A DNA stretch of 64,000 bases from Strigamia acuminata (Eukaryota > Arthropoda > Chilopoda > Geophilomorpha > Linotaeniidae), in the NCBI GenBank assembly GCA_949358305.1, contig OX442317.1, forward strand, positions 744,001-808,000. The letters are read 5' to 3'. The notes under the pieces were generated by a model, which ran no database searches, was not told the DNA's origin, and was given only the letters and a program-made list of their open reading frames with translations. This document shows positions 1-12,370 of this stretch, piece by piece. Positions within the stretch are counted from its first letter, which is position 1. Each line of letters begins with the position of its first letter. Both the position numbers and the translations under genes were made by a program.

Positions 1-2327
1 ATCATCTTGCAATTGATCTTTTTTGATTTTTTCTTAATTTTGATTTAAGTGCGTGCGAAAATCAATAAGAAAGCAATAATTCTTTGGGGATGTGCATATA
101 AAGCCGTTTGATGAACTCGTCAACCTTTAAGTAATGTATAATTGAAATGGATATCATATATCAATCACCAAATGGCTCATATCGAATACAACTATTGTAA
201 CTCCCACTCACAGTCAGTTTTCTCCATAGCAAACACCATCCGCAGTGCTGCCCCGCAGTGTTTTCCACCCAATTGCAATCTGTTTGAAATTCACTAAAAA
301 AAAAAAGATGGATGCTCGATTACACATATTGCAACGAAACGAGCCAAATCAAGTGGAACTTATCAGCAAGAAAATTTGCAGGTAATAAGTTAAAACTTTT
401 GGCGCAAAACTAATCAAGAAGCAAGAGTTGCAAACTTTGTTTTCCTTTGTTTTGATTAATTTGTCAGTCTCGCTCGCAGCGTAATTGCAGTGGACAGGAA
501 TAAAAGAAACAAATCGATCGGTATAAAAGTGGACCAATCCGCTCAACTCAAGTCCACTTTCATTTTCGATATTGTGCTGTGTCCCTTTCCTTCCCTTCCC
601 TTCCTTCCCCGTGTGTGAAATGACTTTCTCTTTCTCCCCATTGCTTTCGTATATATCGAATTGTGGGCAATGTAATCTGCTGGCTGACGTGCAAGATCTT
701 GTTACCAACTGCAGCCATAACCATGAAATGAATGGCATGCACTGTAGCCTTTATTCAGGGCTCGGTGCCTCTCCATGCATCAAAGAGGATGAGCGATTTC
801 CTACTTGAATAAAATCCATCGATTTCCTGTCTAACCATTGGTCACTACCGACCGATCACCGCCGTAAAATCCAAACAACAAAAACGCTCAAACACTTTTC
901 AACCAGAACGAGGAGTCAGTCCACTGACAAGCAAGTCTCGCCCGTTTTGCTGCCACACCACGTTGCCCTTAATTATATCAATCGACCCGTCATAATTTTG
1001 ATTACGAGTCACAAAAAGAAGTTAATTTCGTTAGCCACAATTTAGAAAGAACTTTTTTCCCCCTTTTCTCTCCTTTTTTCCTCTTTTCTTCTCTCTTTCT
1101 CTCTCTTGGTTATGTCATGTTCCAATTCTCCCTTTGATGTAAGTGCACGTTTTTCCTTTCCCCTTTTTTTTCTCCTGCCAACAACTGATGGGTTGCTGAG
1201 TCACGTGATGTGTCCACGAAACAAATGAATAGCCACAGGGGTCACGTGTCCCCTAGCGTCACCAAACAGTCGGATGGTGAAGATCATGTGACCTCATCTA
1301 GGCGTTAAGGGGGAAATTTCTTTCACTTCTTTTCCACTGCTAGGGGGCATCGCGCGCACAATTTCACGGTAATCTCACTCTCGCTCTCTCGTTTCGACTT
1401 TCTATTTTCTTCTTTGCTCACAGATAAGTTGAGCAAAATATGAAGAAAAAAAATTAAATTTCACAAAGTTTCACAAAAAATAATTGATTTTTAAGTGTAG
1501 TTTTCATGTTAATGGGTTAATGGTTGGTTCCACCACTTGATTTTTTGTACTTACAAAGTCCAATGGTCTATCTCCTCGGGGTTGTGGGAAGAGGGAGGAA
1601 GGAAGAGGAAGTTTTAAGTCATCATTTCGGCACCATGTTTAACAGATATCATTTTATTTCTCCTAAGAAATGAGAGATAAAAATTACAAGATATCATTAA
1701 TGTTTAAATATATATTTATATTTATATTTATATTTATATATATGTATGTATATGGAAATATGCAGAGGCCAAAAGCAGCTTTTTTTTGTTTGTTAAACGA
1801 TAAAACGAGATATAAAATTTGTTGCAAAAGTTGTTAGTTTTTAAAATATTTTTTGTTAAATTGTACGTTGAAATATTGTCAACAGCAAAAACGTTTTTGT
1901 TTTGTTTTGATTGTAAAAAGAGAGAAAATGAATGACAAGAATCAGTCGTAAAACACACACAGACAAATAAAAACAAACAACAAGAGAGAAAACAATGTTA
2001 GAACAATAGTCGATCGGTCAAGAATTATTGCTAAAATGTTCAAGATACAGCACAAAATAACAAGAAATTCGTTCAATTTGATGATATGTATATGGACAAA
2101 TGCTCAAAACACGTCAGAGAAAACCAAATTGCAATTATTTAAAAAAAATTAAAAAAAATTAAACCAAAAAAAAAATAAAAATAAAAATCAAATCAATAAA
2201 ACAAATGCATTCACATACATTACTGTCACCAGTCACACTGAAAAGCAATTTGTCATTTGTAATTTTTCTCTGATATTAAGAGTATTTGGTTTGACACCAA
2301 CAGGCAGCCGCCATTCGCACTCGTTCT
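1..2327. other. Non-coding stretch left of the AKAP-like gene
   Basis: I see no convincing coding sequence here. The short open frames have no splice-site support and no recognisable protein. The part next to 2328 is presumably 3' UTR of the minus-strand AKAP-like gene. It holds an AT-rich simple repeat at about 1706-1745 and homopolymer runs. A possible minus-strand splice donor (GTAAGT) lies near 1550 but could not be linked to an exon chain. The E-box cluster at 1201-1293 is listed separately. Confidence 0.6.
1201..1293. promoter_or_regulatory. Cluster of three E-box / CLEAR-like sites
   Basis: Two CACGTG cores (about 1202-1207 and 1242-1247) and a CATGTG core (about 1285-1290) lie 40-43 bp apart. 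Each is flanked by GTC or GAC: GTCACGTGAT, GTCACGTGTC and TCATGTGAC. This resembles the GTCACGTGAC element bound by USF and MiT/TFE bHLH-zip factors. The function and the target gene are inferred only; no gene start is visible next to it. Confidence 0.4.
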
Positions 2328-5300
2328 TTACCGATTATTTTTCGATCGCATACACAAACACATGCGATGGAAGAATTGCGATACTGAAGTACTCGCTCTC
2401 TGGTACCACGGCTTCCTTTTGGTGCCAATTGACGGAATAGATCCTAAAATGCAAAAAAATACACACAAAAAAGGAATATTTAAAAAAAAATTGCTTAAAA
2501 CGAGTTGTTGTTGAAAACGAGGTGTTGATGAAATGCAAAACAAAAGGCGGTTGGTTTTGTTTGGTTTGGTCTGTTCTGCTCGTTTCTAAGTTTTTGTTCA
2601 TTTTGTTGGCAGACAGAATTTGTGAGTTTGTGTAGAGTCGAGGGATTTGGTGCGGAATTTAAATGGTTTTCTGCCTAATTGCCAGCCTTATAAATTAGAT
2701 GAACTTTACAATCGTCTTTTGCAAACAAGTCTGCAAAGACAAATTGGCAAGCGGCGGCATTCGAATGGACAAGTATAAATGCATTTCAACCAAACTTCAA
2801 ATTGATACAAACACGAGAGTTTTAATTTACAATTCGCCCATTAAAATAAATGAAATCAAGATTTATTACCTGATTTCACCAAGGTCGGCTCAATTGGCAT
2901 TTATCTCACCAACAAAATTAATCAACAACAACTCACGAATAACGCTAATTATATGCACATTTTTCAAACTCACCTGTTTCCACACTTTCTTCCAAACAAA
3001 CATCATCCGCAGTTCCTTTCTAAAAAATAAATAAATAAAATAATAATAATAAAATATAAAGAAAATAAAATCTTCTCCTTTACAACTTCAATTTGAATAT
3101 AGTTTCATGCTAAAGGAAGCACAAGAAAACTTTTTTTTCCCTCTTTCCTCCATTATTTCTATTCGAGTGGACATTTTTTGTCACTCATGCTTGTCCTTAA
3201 ACCCCCCCAAAAAATATATAAAAAAAATAATAAAAATAATAAAAATTCCATACATCGAATACCGCCGGTACCTCAGTTTAATTTTTTAAAAATTTAAATT
3301 CAAACCCTTTGAAAAACAAATTCCAAATTCCAAATCAAACATTCTTTGATTACCATAATAATTTCCCTTCTTCTATTCGCCTCTTCCACGGCCTTCTCCA
3401 ATAACTCACAAACGAAAACCTTCGCAATCTCGACCAATTCCGGCTCCCTCTGTTGCAAAAAAAAAATAATAATAATAATAAAAATAAAACAAAAAATGTC
3501 GCAACATTAAAATACATAGTTTAAACTTTTTCCCGTCGAGCGCGCAAAAATGAGGCGAATTAAATTGTGCCGCGTCATTCGAGGAAATCGCTAAGTCGAT
3601 ACAATTATACGCGCGCCATCTTTTTTAATCTAAAGCGCACCAGCGACGAGACGAACCTTTCATTAGTCCAAAACGCACAAATAAATTCGAATTTAGACGC
3701 GGTTGGGGAAATTCAGCGGCAATAAAGGTGCGTTTTGATTAATTTCACCCCGAGGAATGGCAGCACAAGTCTGATTTGGTCAAATTGCATTAACATGGCG
3801 GAATGAAAAACCCCCAAAGAACTAATTAACATAAAGAAAATAATCCTACGTACAAAAGGGGCTATAAATTTGCGCACGCACACTCATTTCCCCTTTTCCC
3901 CTCTGCACCCGTCCGCTCAAATTGCCTGCTCAAAGCCCCGAACATCTTCCGCGCCGCGCGTGCGCTAAACAAACTTTGCGCCTATTTTATCACTTTTCGC
4001 GCACCTCGCAACGTTCCCCCAACGTTTGTCTAGACGTTTCAACTTGATTCGAAACCAATCAAACAGAAACACGAGGTGTCACTCGAATCAGATTGAGTGG
4101 ATTTACTTTTATTTCGCTTCACCTTCATCAGTTGGTCCGTGTCATCCATCTTTTCATCTTCATCGTCTTCTTGCTCGTCCTCCACGAGTCCTTGCAGCTG
4201 TTCGTCCTTTTCCTCGTTGAGTTGAATGTGCGAATGAGAGATGTCTCCGTTTAGCACTATCTCGCTCGCTTTGTTGATCACTCTCGCAACGATGTGTTCA
4301 GCTTCTCTTCGCGCCACTTCCAGTTCTTCGGCACTAACGTCCTTAAAAAAAAAAAAAAAATAAAAAAATCGGATATTATATTTTTTTTATATTTATTTTA
4401 TTTAAAAAAAAAAATTAAGTTGACATGTGAAGAAGAAAGTCGGTGATGTACCGCTAGACGATAAAATTGCGTTGCCATGGCAACGAGGTAAAGAAAAGTT
4501 GACAAACTGCGCCACAAAAGATTTCATTCAAAACACTTTAAGCCGTTTTAATTGGTGTCCATCACTCTTCAATGATTTATTACTAACGTAGCAACAAGCT
4601 GACAGTTATAGACACCTGTAATTGCGAGCAAGAATATATTTTTTTAAATTAAACTTTTGTTTATTTTTAAAAAAAATTTAGAATTTTTTTAAATTCAAAA
4701 GAAAAAATATCTAATTTGTTCATGTAGCGAGGAAAAGATAGTCTTTGTTGCTGACCCCACCCTGACTCAGTCTTGAATTACATAATTAAATCTCGGTGTG
4801 CTTGATGCAATATTCATATTCTCATTTCCAAATGAGATGGGTGCGTCTGACGTCATTATCTATTATTTACATTTATGACCTGTCCGCACCAATTTCGCTT
4901 CAAATCCAACGCCTAATGAAGTTTTCTTTGTGCCAATTGACTGAATAATTCATTTTTGATTACACTTTTACACCCTCTCTACATGACCGTCTCGTTACGA
5001 AACGTTAGCAAATTGAAATAGAATCTTTATTTGCAAAAAAAAAAAAAAAAATTAATACGCGCCATTTTGTCTAAAACATTTACATTTTTTTCCTACAAAC
5101 TGGCAGCACTGGCAAAGAATTTTGCATGTTTTTCTTATTAAGGGTGTAGAAATGTAATTAGTGCGCGCTGGAAATGGCGAAGGCGGTGACAGTCATCAGA
5201 GTAAATATTTAAAATCTTGTATGTTTACAAGTCAATCATCACTAATGCAAAACTCCTGCTCGGGACAAAACACAGCACCACGTGACAAATCATTTATTCA

Positions 5301-7472
5301 GTCGTTTAAAGCAGACTTTGACCCATACCCGCAATTTACAATATCGGCAAACGAATACAGATTAATTACCAGCAACCGTATATCGGCTCATACTGATTAT
5401 CGGTAACCGAATACAGCCAAACCGAGTTATAACGAACCGCAATACAGTTGTAACTCTTTATAACGAATCGCGATATAACGAATTATCGATATAACGAATA
5501 CCTAAAAATAGCTGTTATGTTAGAAAATTTCAATATAATGAATTCTCGTTATAACGAATCGATTTTTTGGGTCCCTTGAGATTCGTTATAAAGATTCGTT
5601 ATAAGCAAATGCTTAAAAATGACTTTGTTGGTTAGTTGGCCATAGGACACCAAGTTAAAAAAAATTTGATACACGTTATAAACTTTCGTTATAACGAACC
5701 GACTTCTCGTTATAAGATTTTTGTTTTGTTTTGTTTTTTTGGTAGGTACCTCGATTTGTTCGTTGTCCCATTTCTTCTGGTACTCTTCTTTTTCCCAATA
5801 ATTCTCGGTCTCGTGTGGACTCTGCGCTTCCGTGATAATAATTTCGACTGTAATGAAAACGGACAAAGGCAAATTCTGCGTGAAATATATTTATTGATCT
5901 CTCTCTATTTCTATAATTCTAATCCGCGAATAAATCTGTTTTGATCCGAGAAGAGAGTTTAAAGGATTGAGATGGAACGGGGGTGGGCTGGCAAAGGGGA
6001 TGAGTCGAACAAAACTTGCCATTGGCGCGTGTCCATCGTATTGTATTCGATCTACGTTTGCCAAAGTCGGTGAAGCGAGACGTGGATCATGTTTGCATGT
6101 CGCTCGCGTCTCCGTTCATCTTTTGCATGGCAAACTGCACACGACTCACAATGGAACCAAACGAACCCTAATTGATTGGACTATGGCTCCGGGCGATCGA
6201 ACCCACCAAATCCTCACCCCTTTGCTTACAACTCCGTCGCTCGCACGCGCGCAGTGCAAAGAAAAGGAGGGGAAAGGAAACCCACACACCCACACACCCA
6301 CTCTCGTTCCCTCTCTCTCTCTCTCTGTTTCCTCCACATCTGGTGCGCCAATTTTCCATGCGGATACACATTTATTCAGTATAGAAAAAAAAATTGCAAT
6401 TGAAATTATGTAAATTTAACTTTTTCTTTTCTATTTGTTACTTTCTCAATTCCCCGAGGTACAAATGGTGAAAGAGACCTCTTTAATGGTTTCTTAAGCA
6501 GGGAAACCATAAAGACCGACGTTTCTTTTTCTTTTCATTTTGTTTATGGTACAATGGCAAAGCCCTCACTTAGCTGGTCTCTTTTTTTGCCCACCTTATA
6601 GATATTATTATTACTCAAGCAAAATTGCAAGCATGCCCATATTGTGCTCACTCAAAGAAAAATACATTTTATGGCGATATGAAAAAATTAATATTTGTTT
6701 AAAATAGCAAATTATTTTATTATTTTAAAATATTTAATTTTTTGTTATGAATAATACTAATTTGCACTTTAGAAAAAAAAAAAAAAAAAATGAACATTAA
6801 AATAAAATTTAGTTTAAAAAGTGTTTTGCTCGTTGCATCAAGTTTTGGGCTCAATTCCAAAATGCGGTAGCAATTTAGAATGAGAATAAAACTTGACACT
6901 GCAATTTAGTCCGTGGCTGGCCTCAATTCTTATGTAGCATCTTTTGTGCTACTCATTTAATGACTTAATTTTCACCAAGTAGAACGTAATGAAATTCAAC
7001 GTTCGCTTCTTGCCTTAATTAATACTCTTTTCATATTTTATGATATTTTAAAGCAAACCAAAGCAAACCCGAACCGAGCGGAGAGGAGAGGAGCCGAGCC
7101 GAGCGCAGCGACTCAGTCTATAGTTGCACAATTGAACGGAAAAAGCAAAGAAAAAATTAAGCCGCTGAGCAAAACAACTTTTTAGTTGAAAAGCAAAGCA
7201 AGAATTTTAATTAAACTCAGACTCCTGTATTTATGTAAGACCAACAAGCATCAAAAATTGCTCTCGTGCTGCGAAATATTATCATTGCGAGGAATAAGAC
7301 AAAAGGAATTAAAAATATCCACTAAAAAGAATTAGTTTTTCACGCAAAAGGAAAAGGAAAAAAAATCCCTTACATTTTTAATAAATACTAAAATATCAGT
7401 GAAAGTTTAATTAAAAAAGGAGAAGAAGAGAAAGAAAAAGAAGAACCTCAACTCACCACAAGGTTGCGTCAT
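2328..7472 (-). CDS. Small acidic protein with two A-kinase-anchor (PKA RII-binding) type helices; novel to me
   Basis: Six coding exons join in frame: 7472-7457, 5847-5750, 4341-4123, 3449-3354, 3019-2974 and 2443-2328 (196 residues). The start exon runs to 7513 and has an in-frame stop before the ATG, which supports this start. Residues 52-68 (AEHIVARVINKASEIVL) and 120-132 (AKVFVCELLEKAV) each fit the published AKAP pattern of paired hydrophobics every 3-4 residues that binds RI/RII dimers. An acidic linker (residues 88-107, rich in E and D) separates them. The C-terminal tail is basic, with a Cys-rich end (MCLC). The expected role is to hold PKA at some cellular site; the site is unknown. 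I cannot name an orthologue. The donor at 4123 has a downstream alternative. Any 5' UTR exons farther upstream are undefined. Confidence 0.7.
4471..4484. promoter_or_regulatory. Perfect palindromic X-box (RFX site)
   Basis: GTTGCCATGGCAAC is a full palindromic match to the RFX X-box consensus GTNRCC N0-3 RGYAAC. It lies in the third intron-exon interval of the AKAP-like gene, about 130 bp upstream (in gene sense) of the exon that encodes the first anchoring helix. RFX factors drive ciliary genes in animals; activity here is inferred. Confidence 0.45.
5426..5716. repeat. Array of TTCGTTATAACGAA-type palindromes, probable DNA-transposon remnant
   Basis: About nine copies or half copies of (C)GTTATAACGAA occur in both orientations: 5426, 5457, 5474, 5488, 5547, 5583, 5595, 5674, 5685 and 5709. 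The copy at 5685-5698 is a perfect 14-bp palindrome. Similar TATAACGAA-rich ends are known to me from pogo/Tigger-like and related Tc1-class elements. No transposase frame is seen. The array sits in an intron of the AKAP-like gene and ends about 33 bp from the splice donor at 5749. Confidence 0.5.
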
Positions 7473-10400
7473 TGTGCGTTCAAACGACGAAGATCAACAA
7501 CAAAATGGCGGAACTAAGAAAATAAACAAATAAAATATTTTAATTTTAATTTCACTTTCCATGTGTGTGATAAAGATAATATGCTCTCGGCAGCGGAATT
7601 GAGTTTTCAAAGATCAAAAGGCCATTCAAGTAGAGCCATTGCTTACACAATGTTCTCCACTCTTCTTAACCTCACATTATTTCACATCTCAGTCGTTTCG
7701 AGCTAAAGCTACTTGTTACAACGACAACGACGAGTTTCATCTGCTAAACCCTACGCTTTCTTTCGTGCTTCAACACCAGAAAAATACAGCAAACAATAGA
7801 GAGATCGAGGCGCAAAGTATTGTTTAGTGGCCTGTTGGACATCATAACCCAACCAAGTAAGCAATGAGCTTTCACTTCGTATCACATGACTACTAATCCG
7901 CGATTTCTTGTTGCTTGTTGCTGCTTGCAACTTTCTTCTTTACTGCTCGCACCAGAATAAAAAAAAAACGTTTCAACCACACATACGGTACCTACAACAC
8001 TTCCCACAATTCTCTATTGTCTACAATACATGCTAGCTTGGACATCCAGTAGTGTCCTTGCAGAAATAATAAATACAATTACAAAAATGATAAACTGAAT
8101 AATCACATGAATAATCGCTTCAGCACTTCAGTATAATCGCCCGAAAAGGAGTTGTTAGTTAAGAAAAAGAGAGTTTGTTGTCAATTATTAAATAAACAAA
8201 AATAAATTTAATTTAATGCAAAATAATCACTTGGACCTAGCGTGGGCCCTCAATAATGCGGTGATTGTGATTATTGGAACAATCACTTGAGCGCCTTTAT
8301 GAAAGCCCTTACTTATTGTTATACAATTGTACAATATGTACGAGACATGTTGTATAGTGACAACAAACATGTTGGTGCCTCCAGTCGAGTGAAGGAAGCT
8401 GCACTCTGCAGGCAATTGCCTAGTTTACCCCCGACCGTGTTAACTAGACAGCTGATGAGATAGATGATAAGGGATTTGCGAGCAAAGTTTTAAATTTTCA
8501 CTTGCTGTTAAATTCAGCATGATTTTATTCAAATCAGATTCAGCCAATAAAAATAGGAATTTAATGGAATTCAAAGTGCACACACAGGCCTCTGAATTGA
8601 AATAATATATTTTCTTTTCCTTTCTTTTATCCAACTCGAAATTCAAAACAGATAAGAGGCAGGTGTGTTTTTCGGACACGAGCACGGATTGGAAAAACAC
8701 ACGTAAGCTTATATACGTAAGGTAAGCACTAAGCGGAGGGCGATGGGAAGTTGAGTATTGACTCGGGTGAAAAGGCGGTTTGGATGAGACTAAGAGGAGA
8801 GATAAAGCAATTCAAATCAAAGTTTTTGTGCTGACAAGACACTTTTATTCGCAGATCAAATCTGTTGATTTGAATTGTAAAATAGTCCACGCCTGATTAC
8901 ACATTCGAAACGCGATCTAGTGTGGCCTAGTCGCACCAATTTCTGCTGAAGTAGCTCAATCAGACACAAGCAACTAACAAATTACAAGGACGGGCGACAA
9001 GAGACACATTCTAGTCACGACCGACACGACACTAAACCCAAAACCAATCACAACATATCTAACAGATAATAATACAACGTATATCTATTTTTTCACAAAA
9101 AAAAACAAAAAAAAAATCATAACTCTTATCTCATTGTTCTCAATAGCGCATTCAACGCTTCTGCTTTTGCTGTTTTCAGCGTTTCTACAAACGAATCACC
9201 TCGCACTTGTTGATAAAAACAAACTTTTGTTAAGCTGTGCAAGGAATAAACCTACTCATGTTTATTCTAAGGAGAAAACATAACAATATAATATATATTT
9301 TAGGCCTCATTTCCAACATTGATTGCACCTAATGCACGCATACAATCAATGTCGACATCTTTCAAAGTCAATGCTTACAGTCAGTGACCCAGTGAATGTA
9401 GGAAACAAAGGAAAATGGAACAATCATTCCATTTGTATTGGAATTTGAGGTGGAGTTCAGGAAAGGTGGCGAACTTTCTACATAACCAACCACTCACTTC
9501 CTTTGATCAACTAAAACTTATATCTCAAGTTTGGCTGCATGAATGGCGGGAGATATGTATAGAAGAATTTAAATTTAATCAAATTCAGCTTCCTTCCAGT
9601 TTCCATTGACAAATCACCGTTAGTTGTGTGTCGGAAATTTACATTTCAAACGTTTTTGCACCATTGTTCTAGTTCTAGGCACGATTAGCAGTCGGTGCAG
9701 TCGACCTTTAATCAATTTCAAGCCATCCTTCGTTTTTGCCTTTTGCCTTCTTGATGATTCACTTGTCGGATTAATTCGCCCATCGCGCAAATAAACAAGA
9801 ATGGCGCTGCAAAAACGCTGGCTGAAAACCGGTAGGGAAGAGAAGAGAAGAGAAGAGAAAAGTCTTGTTCTTCTCTTGCTACAACGACTTGATCGCGCCC
9901 ATTGTTCGCGCACAAAGACCCTTGTAACGAGGTTACACACCGGGTCGCCAGAAGAAAGCCCGGATCAAACGGAAGTTGTTGGGGCCGAGGAGCCTCCTCG
10001 TGATCACAATTGATGACACACGCTAACGCGAGACCCCTTCAGGCATCTAATCAGTAAAACCAACGACACAATCAACACTTATTACGCCGGTCGACAAAAA
10101 ATAGAAGTCACGTCATCTCAATGACCCCCCCTGCTCACGGTGTTCCTCACGCCTGGCGGCCATCATCAATCGGGTTTAATCAATTCGACTGATTGACAGC
10201 TGCCATTCACCCCCGAGCAACGCGTCTCATTTGACTTTCCGAGAGAGACGCAAACTTGAGAAATAAATCCAAACTCAAAAAATGGCGTTTTTTGGCTTTT
10301 TGCATTGAAAAAAAAAAAGAAAAAACTTTTATTAATGAAAAGGGAAAGGCAACATTAACTGTTGATTGTATAAATGTAATTAGATAAAGGAAAAAGAGCA

Positions 10401-10944
10401 AAATATGATAATTCCCGACTCTTCTTTAATGGCAGCCATTAAAATAATGGCAGATTTTTGCAAATGGCAATTATGGAAAAGTTCTATTAATAAAAACAAA
10501 AAAATCCTTTTGTCGCTTCAGTTATTAACACGTATGGGAATTCACATAAAGCTCAAATAAACATCCACAAATTTTTTCATCCCCCATTAAAACGCCATTT
10601 TTGAAGATTATATGCACAAATTTACAGCAACAAAAAAAATAAAATGGAAAAAAAAATATAAAATAAAAAATAAAAAATAAATGTTTTTTATTTATGTAAA
10701 TAAAGAAAAGCGCCGCCCCAAACTCAAATGGAATCTCCTCTCACTCCAAATCATTACCCAACGGTTGCCAAGGGAGACCAAATGCTCAGCATCTTACACA
10801 CTCACCCTCAAAGGTGACTTCCCCGCACTCCAAACAGCTGCGCAGAGAAGCCAATCGCCCTCTGCCCTTCCATTTACTTTCATTTCATTTATTTTCTATC
10901 TCGTCTATGCTAATCGCGCAAACAAATAGCCCACCCGCCACCCT

Positions 10945-10977
10945 AATTTATTCATTCATTTATTTCATTTATTTCAT

Positions 10978-11008
<31 letters not shown>

Positions 11009-11009
11009 T
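10945..11009. repeat. (TTTA)n / (TTCA) tetranucleotide microsatellite
   Basis: A run of TTTA units with a few TTCA variants at its left end. It is plain simple sequence and carries no feature. Confidence 0.85.
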
Positions 11010-12360
11010 CTGTCTCAGCAATATCACTTGATTCATTTTGACAGTGAAAAGATGCAAACAAATTTCACTTCCATCTCCTTAGGGACAGCAAATTTTTCCA
11101 ATAGTTGTTTGTCACAATGCGGGGGTGGTGAGGGGGTGGTGAGGAAGACACTTTTTATCAGGAGAATGGGGGGTGGGTCGGGCGGCGTTACAGAGGCAGC
11201 AACATGCACTCAGCTAACGCAATTTTGAAATATTTCTATTGTCACTCGTTCACTTTAGTGATCGACGCTAGCTAGCGTTTGTCTGCCTCCTTCGATTTCC
11301 ACTCGCGTCTCCATGTCAACCGTGACGTCACAAACCCTCTCTCACCTCCTTATCGAATGGCAACAAGCCAGCAAACATTTTTTTTCCCACCCACCCAACC
11401 ACCCCTTTATTTCTAATCTCAAATCCAGCTACCATCTGGCACAGCTGTTTGGGGATCACAAATTGGCGCGTGACGTCACGCCATGACATCACCGCTTACC
11501 GAAACAGAAGCAAAAAAAACAATAAAAACGACAACGAAAACGAGGCAAATAAACAATGTAAACGTCATGTGTTTTGACACGAAAACGAACAACGAAAAAA
11601 AAGAGCGGTTAAAAACGCGTGTTAAAACGAGAGGAAAGAAGCACGAAAGGGGAAAAAAGATGGAGAAAGGATAAAGGCGTCATGTCCGACTACCTGTTGA
11701 CAGCGCAGGCGCAGTGTTTCTCGCTCTGGGACATCCTAGTCGTACGTCGGGTCTCGCGGAGCCCGCCTCGGTTTGGGCCACGACCCGGGCCGGGGGACGA
11801 GATTGGGGGTAAAAATATTTGCTCTCAGTCCTGCCTCCTTCTTCCAAGCTCGATCGATCAGCTGCCCGGGCTCCCACATGCAGTGCGCACGCGTCGCTCG
11901 GTCGTCAAGGCGACGCTTGGCATCATTGCAAATCTCCAAAGAAATTCCAATTGTTTGTACTAAAATAGAAATCAAAATAGAAATAAACAACTTTTTTTCA
12001 AAACATTTTTCATTTTCCCTTTTATTAACATTTTTCAACTTCAACATCGATATTTTCCTCATCGATTTATTCTCGAATATTTGAAATTCTCGTTTCATTT
12101 TCCGAATTTTCAATCAACAGGAGGCGAATCTGTTTGCGTCATTTAGGCTTAATGAAATTACGGAGAAAATCGATAGTAGTGGAATCGTTAACAGTTTGTT
12201 TCTTCCTTCATCCTTCCCTTCCTTCCACCGAGCCGAGCGAAATTTAATTCCGAGCAAATATTTTTCAAACGCAATTAAAACGGATAAATTTGTGATAATT
12301 CCCAATCAGACCGACTCAGCTCCTCTTACACCTCTTACACGCCGTGATGACATTTATTCC

Positions 12361-12370
12361 GCGCATGCGC
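12361..12370. promoter_or_regulatory. NRF1/ewg-type site
   Basis: GCGCATGCGC is the palindromic core bound by NRF1 (erect wing in insects). It sits in a GC-richer block with a CACGTG at about 12703. Function is inferred from the motif only. Confidence 0.3.

Noticed and set aside
5967-6413. 148-codon plus-strand frame
   Set aside because: Composition is driven by CA/CT simple sequence (HTHTP, SLSLS); no splice support or family match.
9620-10013. Overlapping frames on both strands around 9.6-10.0 kb
   Set aside because: Repetitive GAGAA tract and no acceptor/donor pair that yields a consistent exon; treated as possible regulatory DNA.
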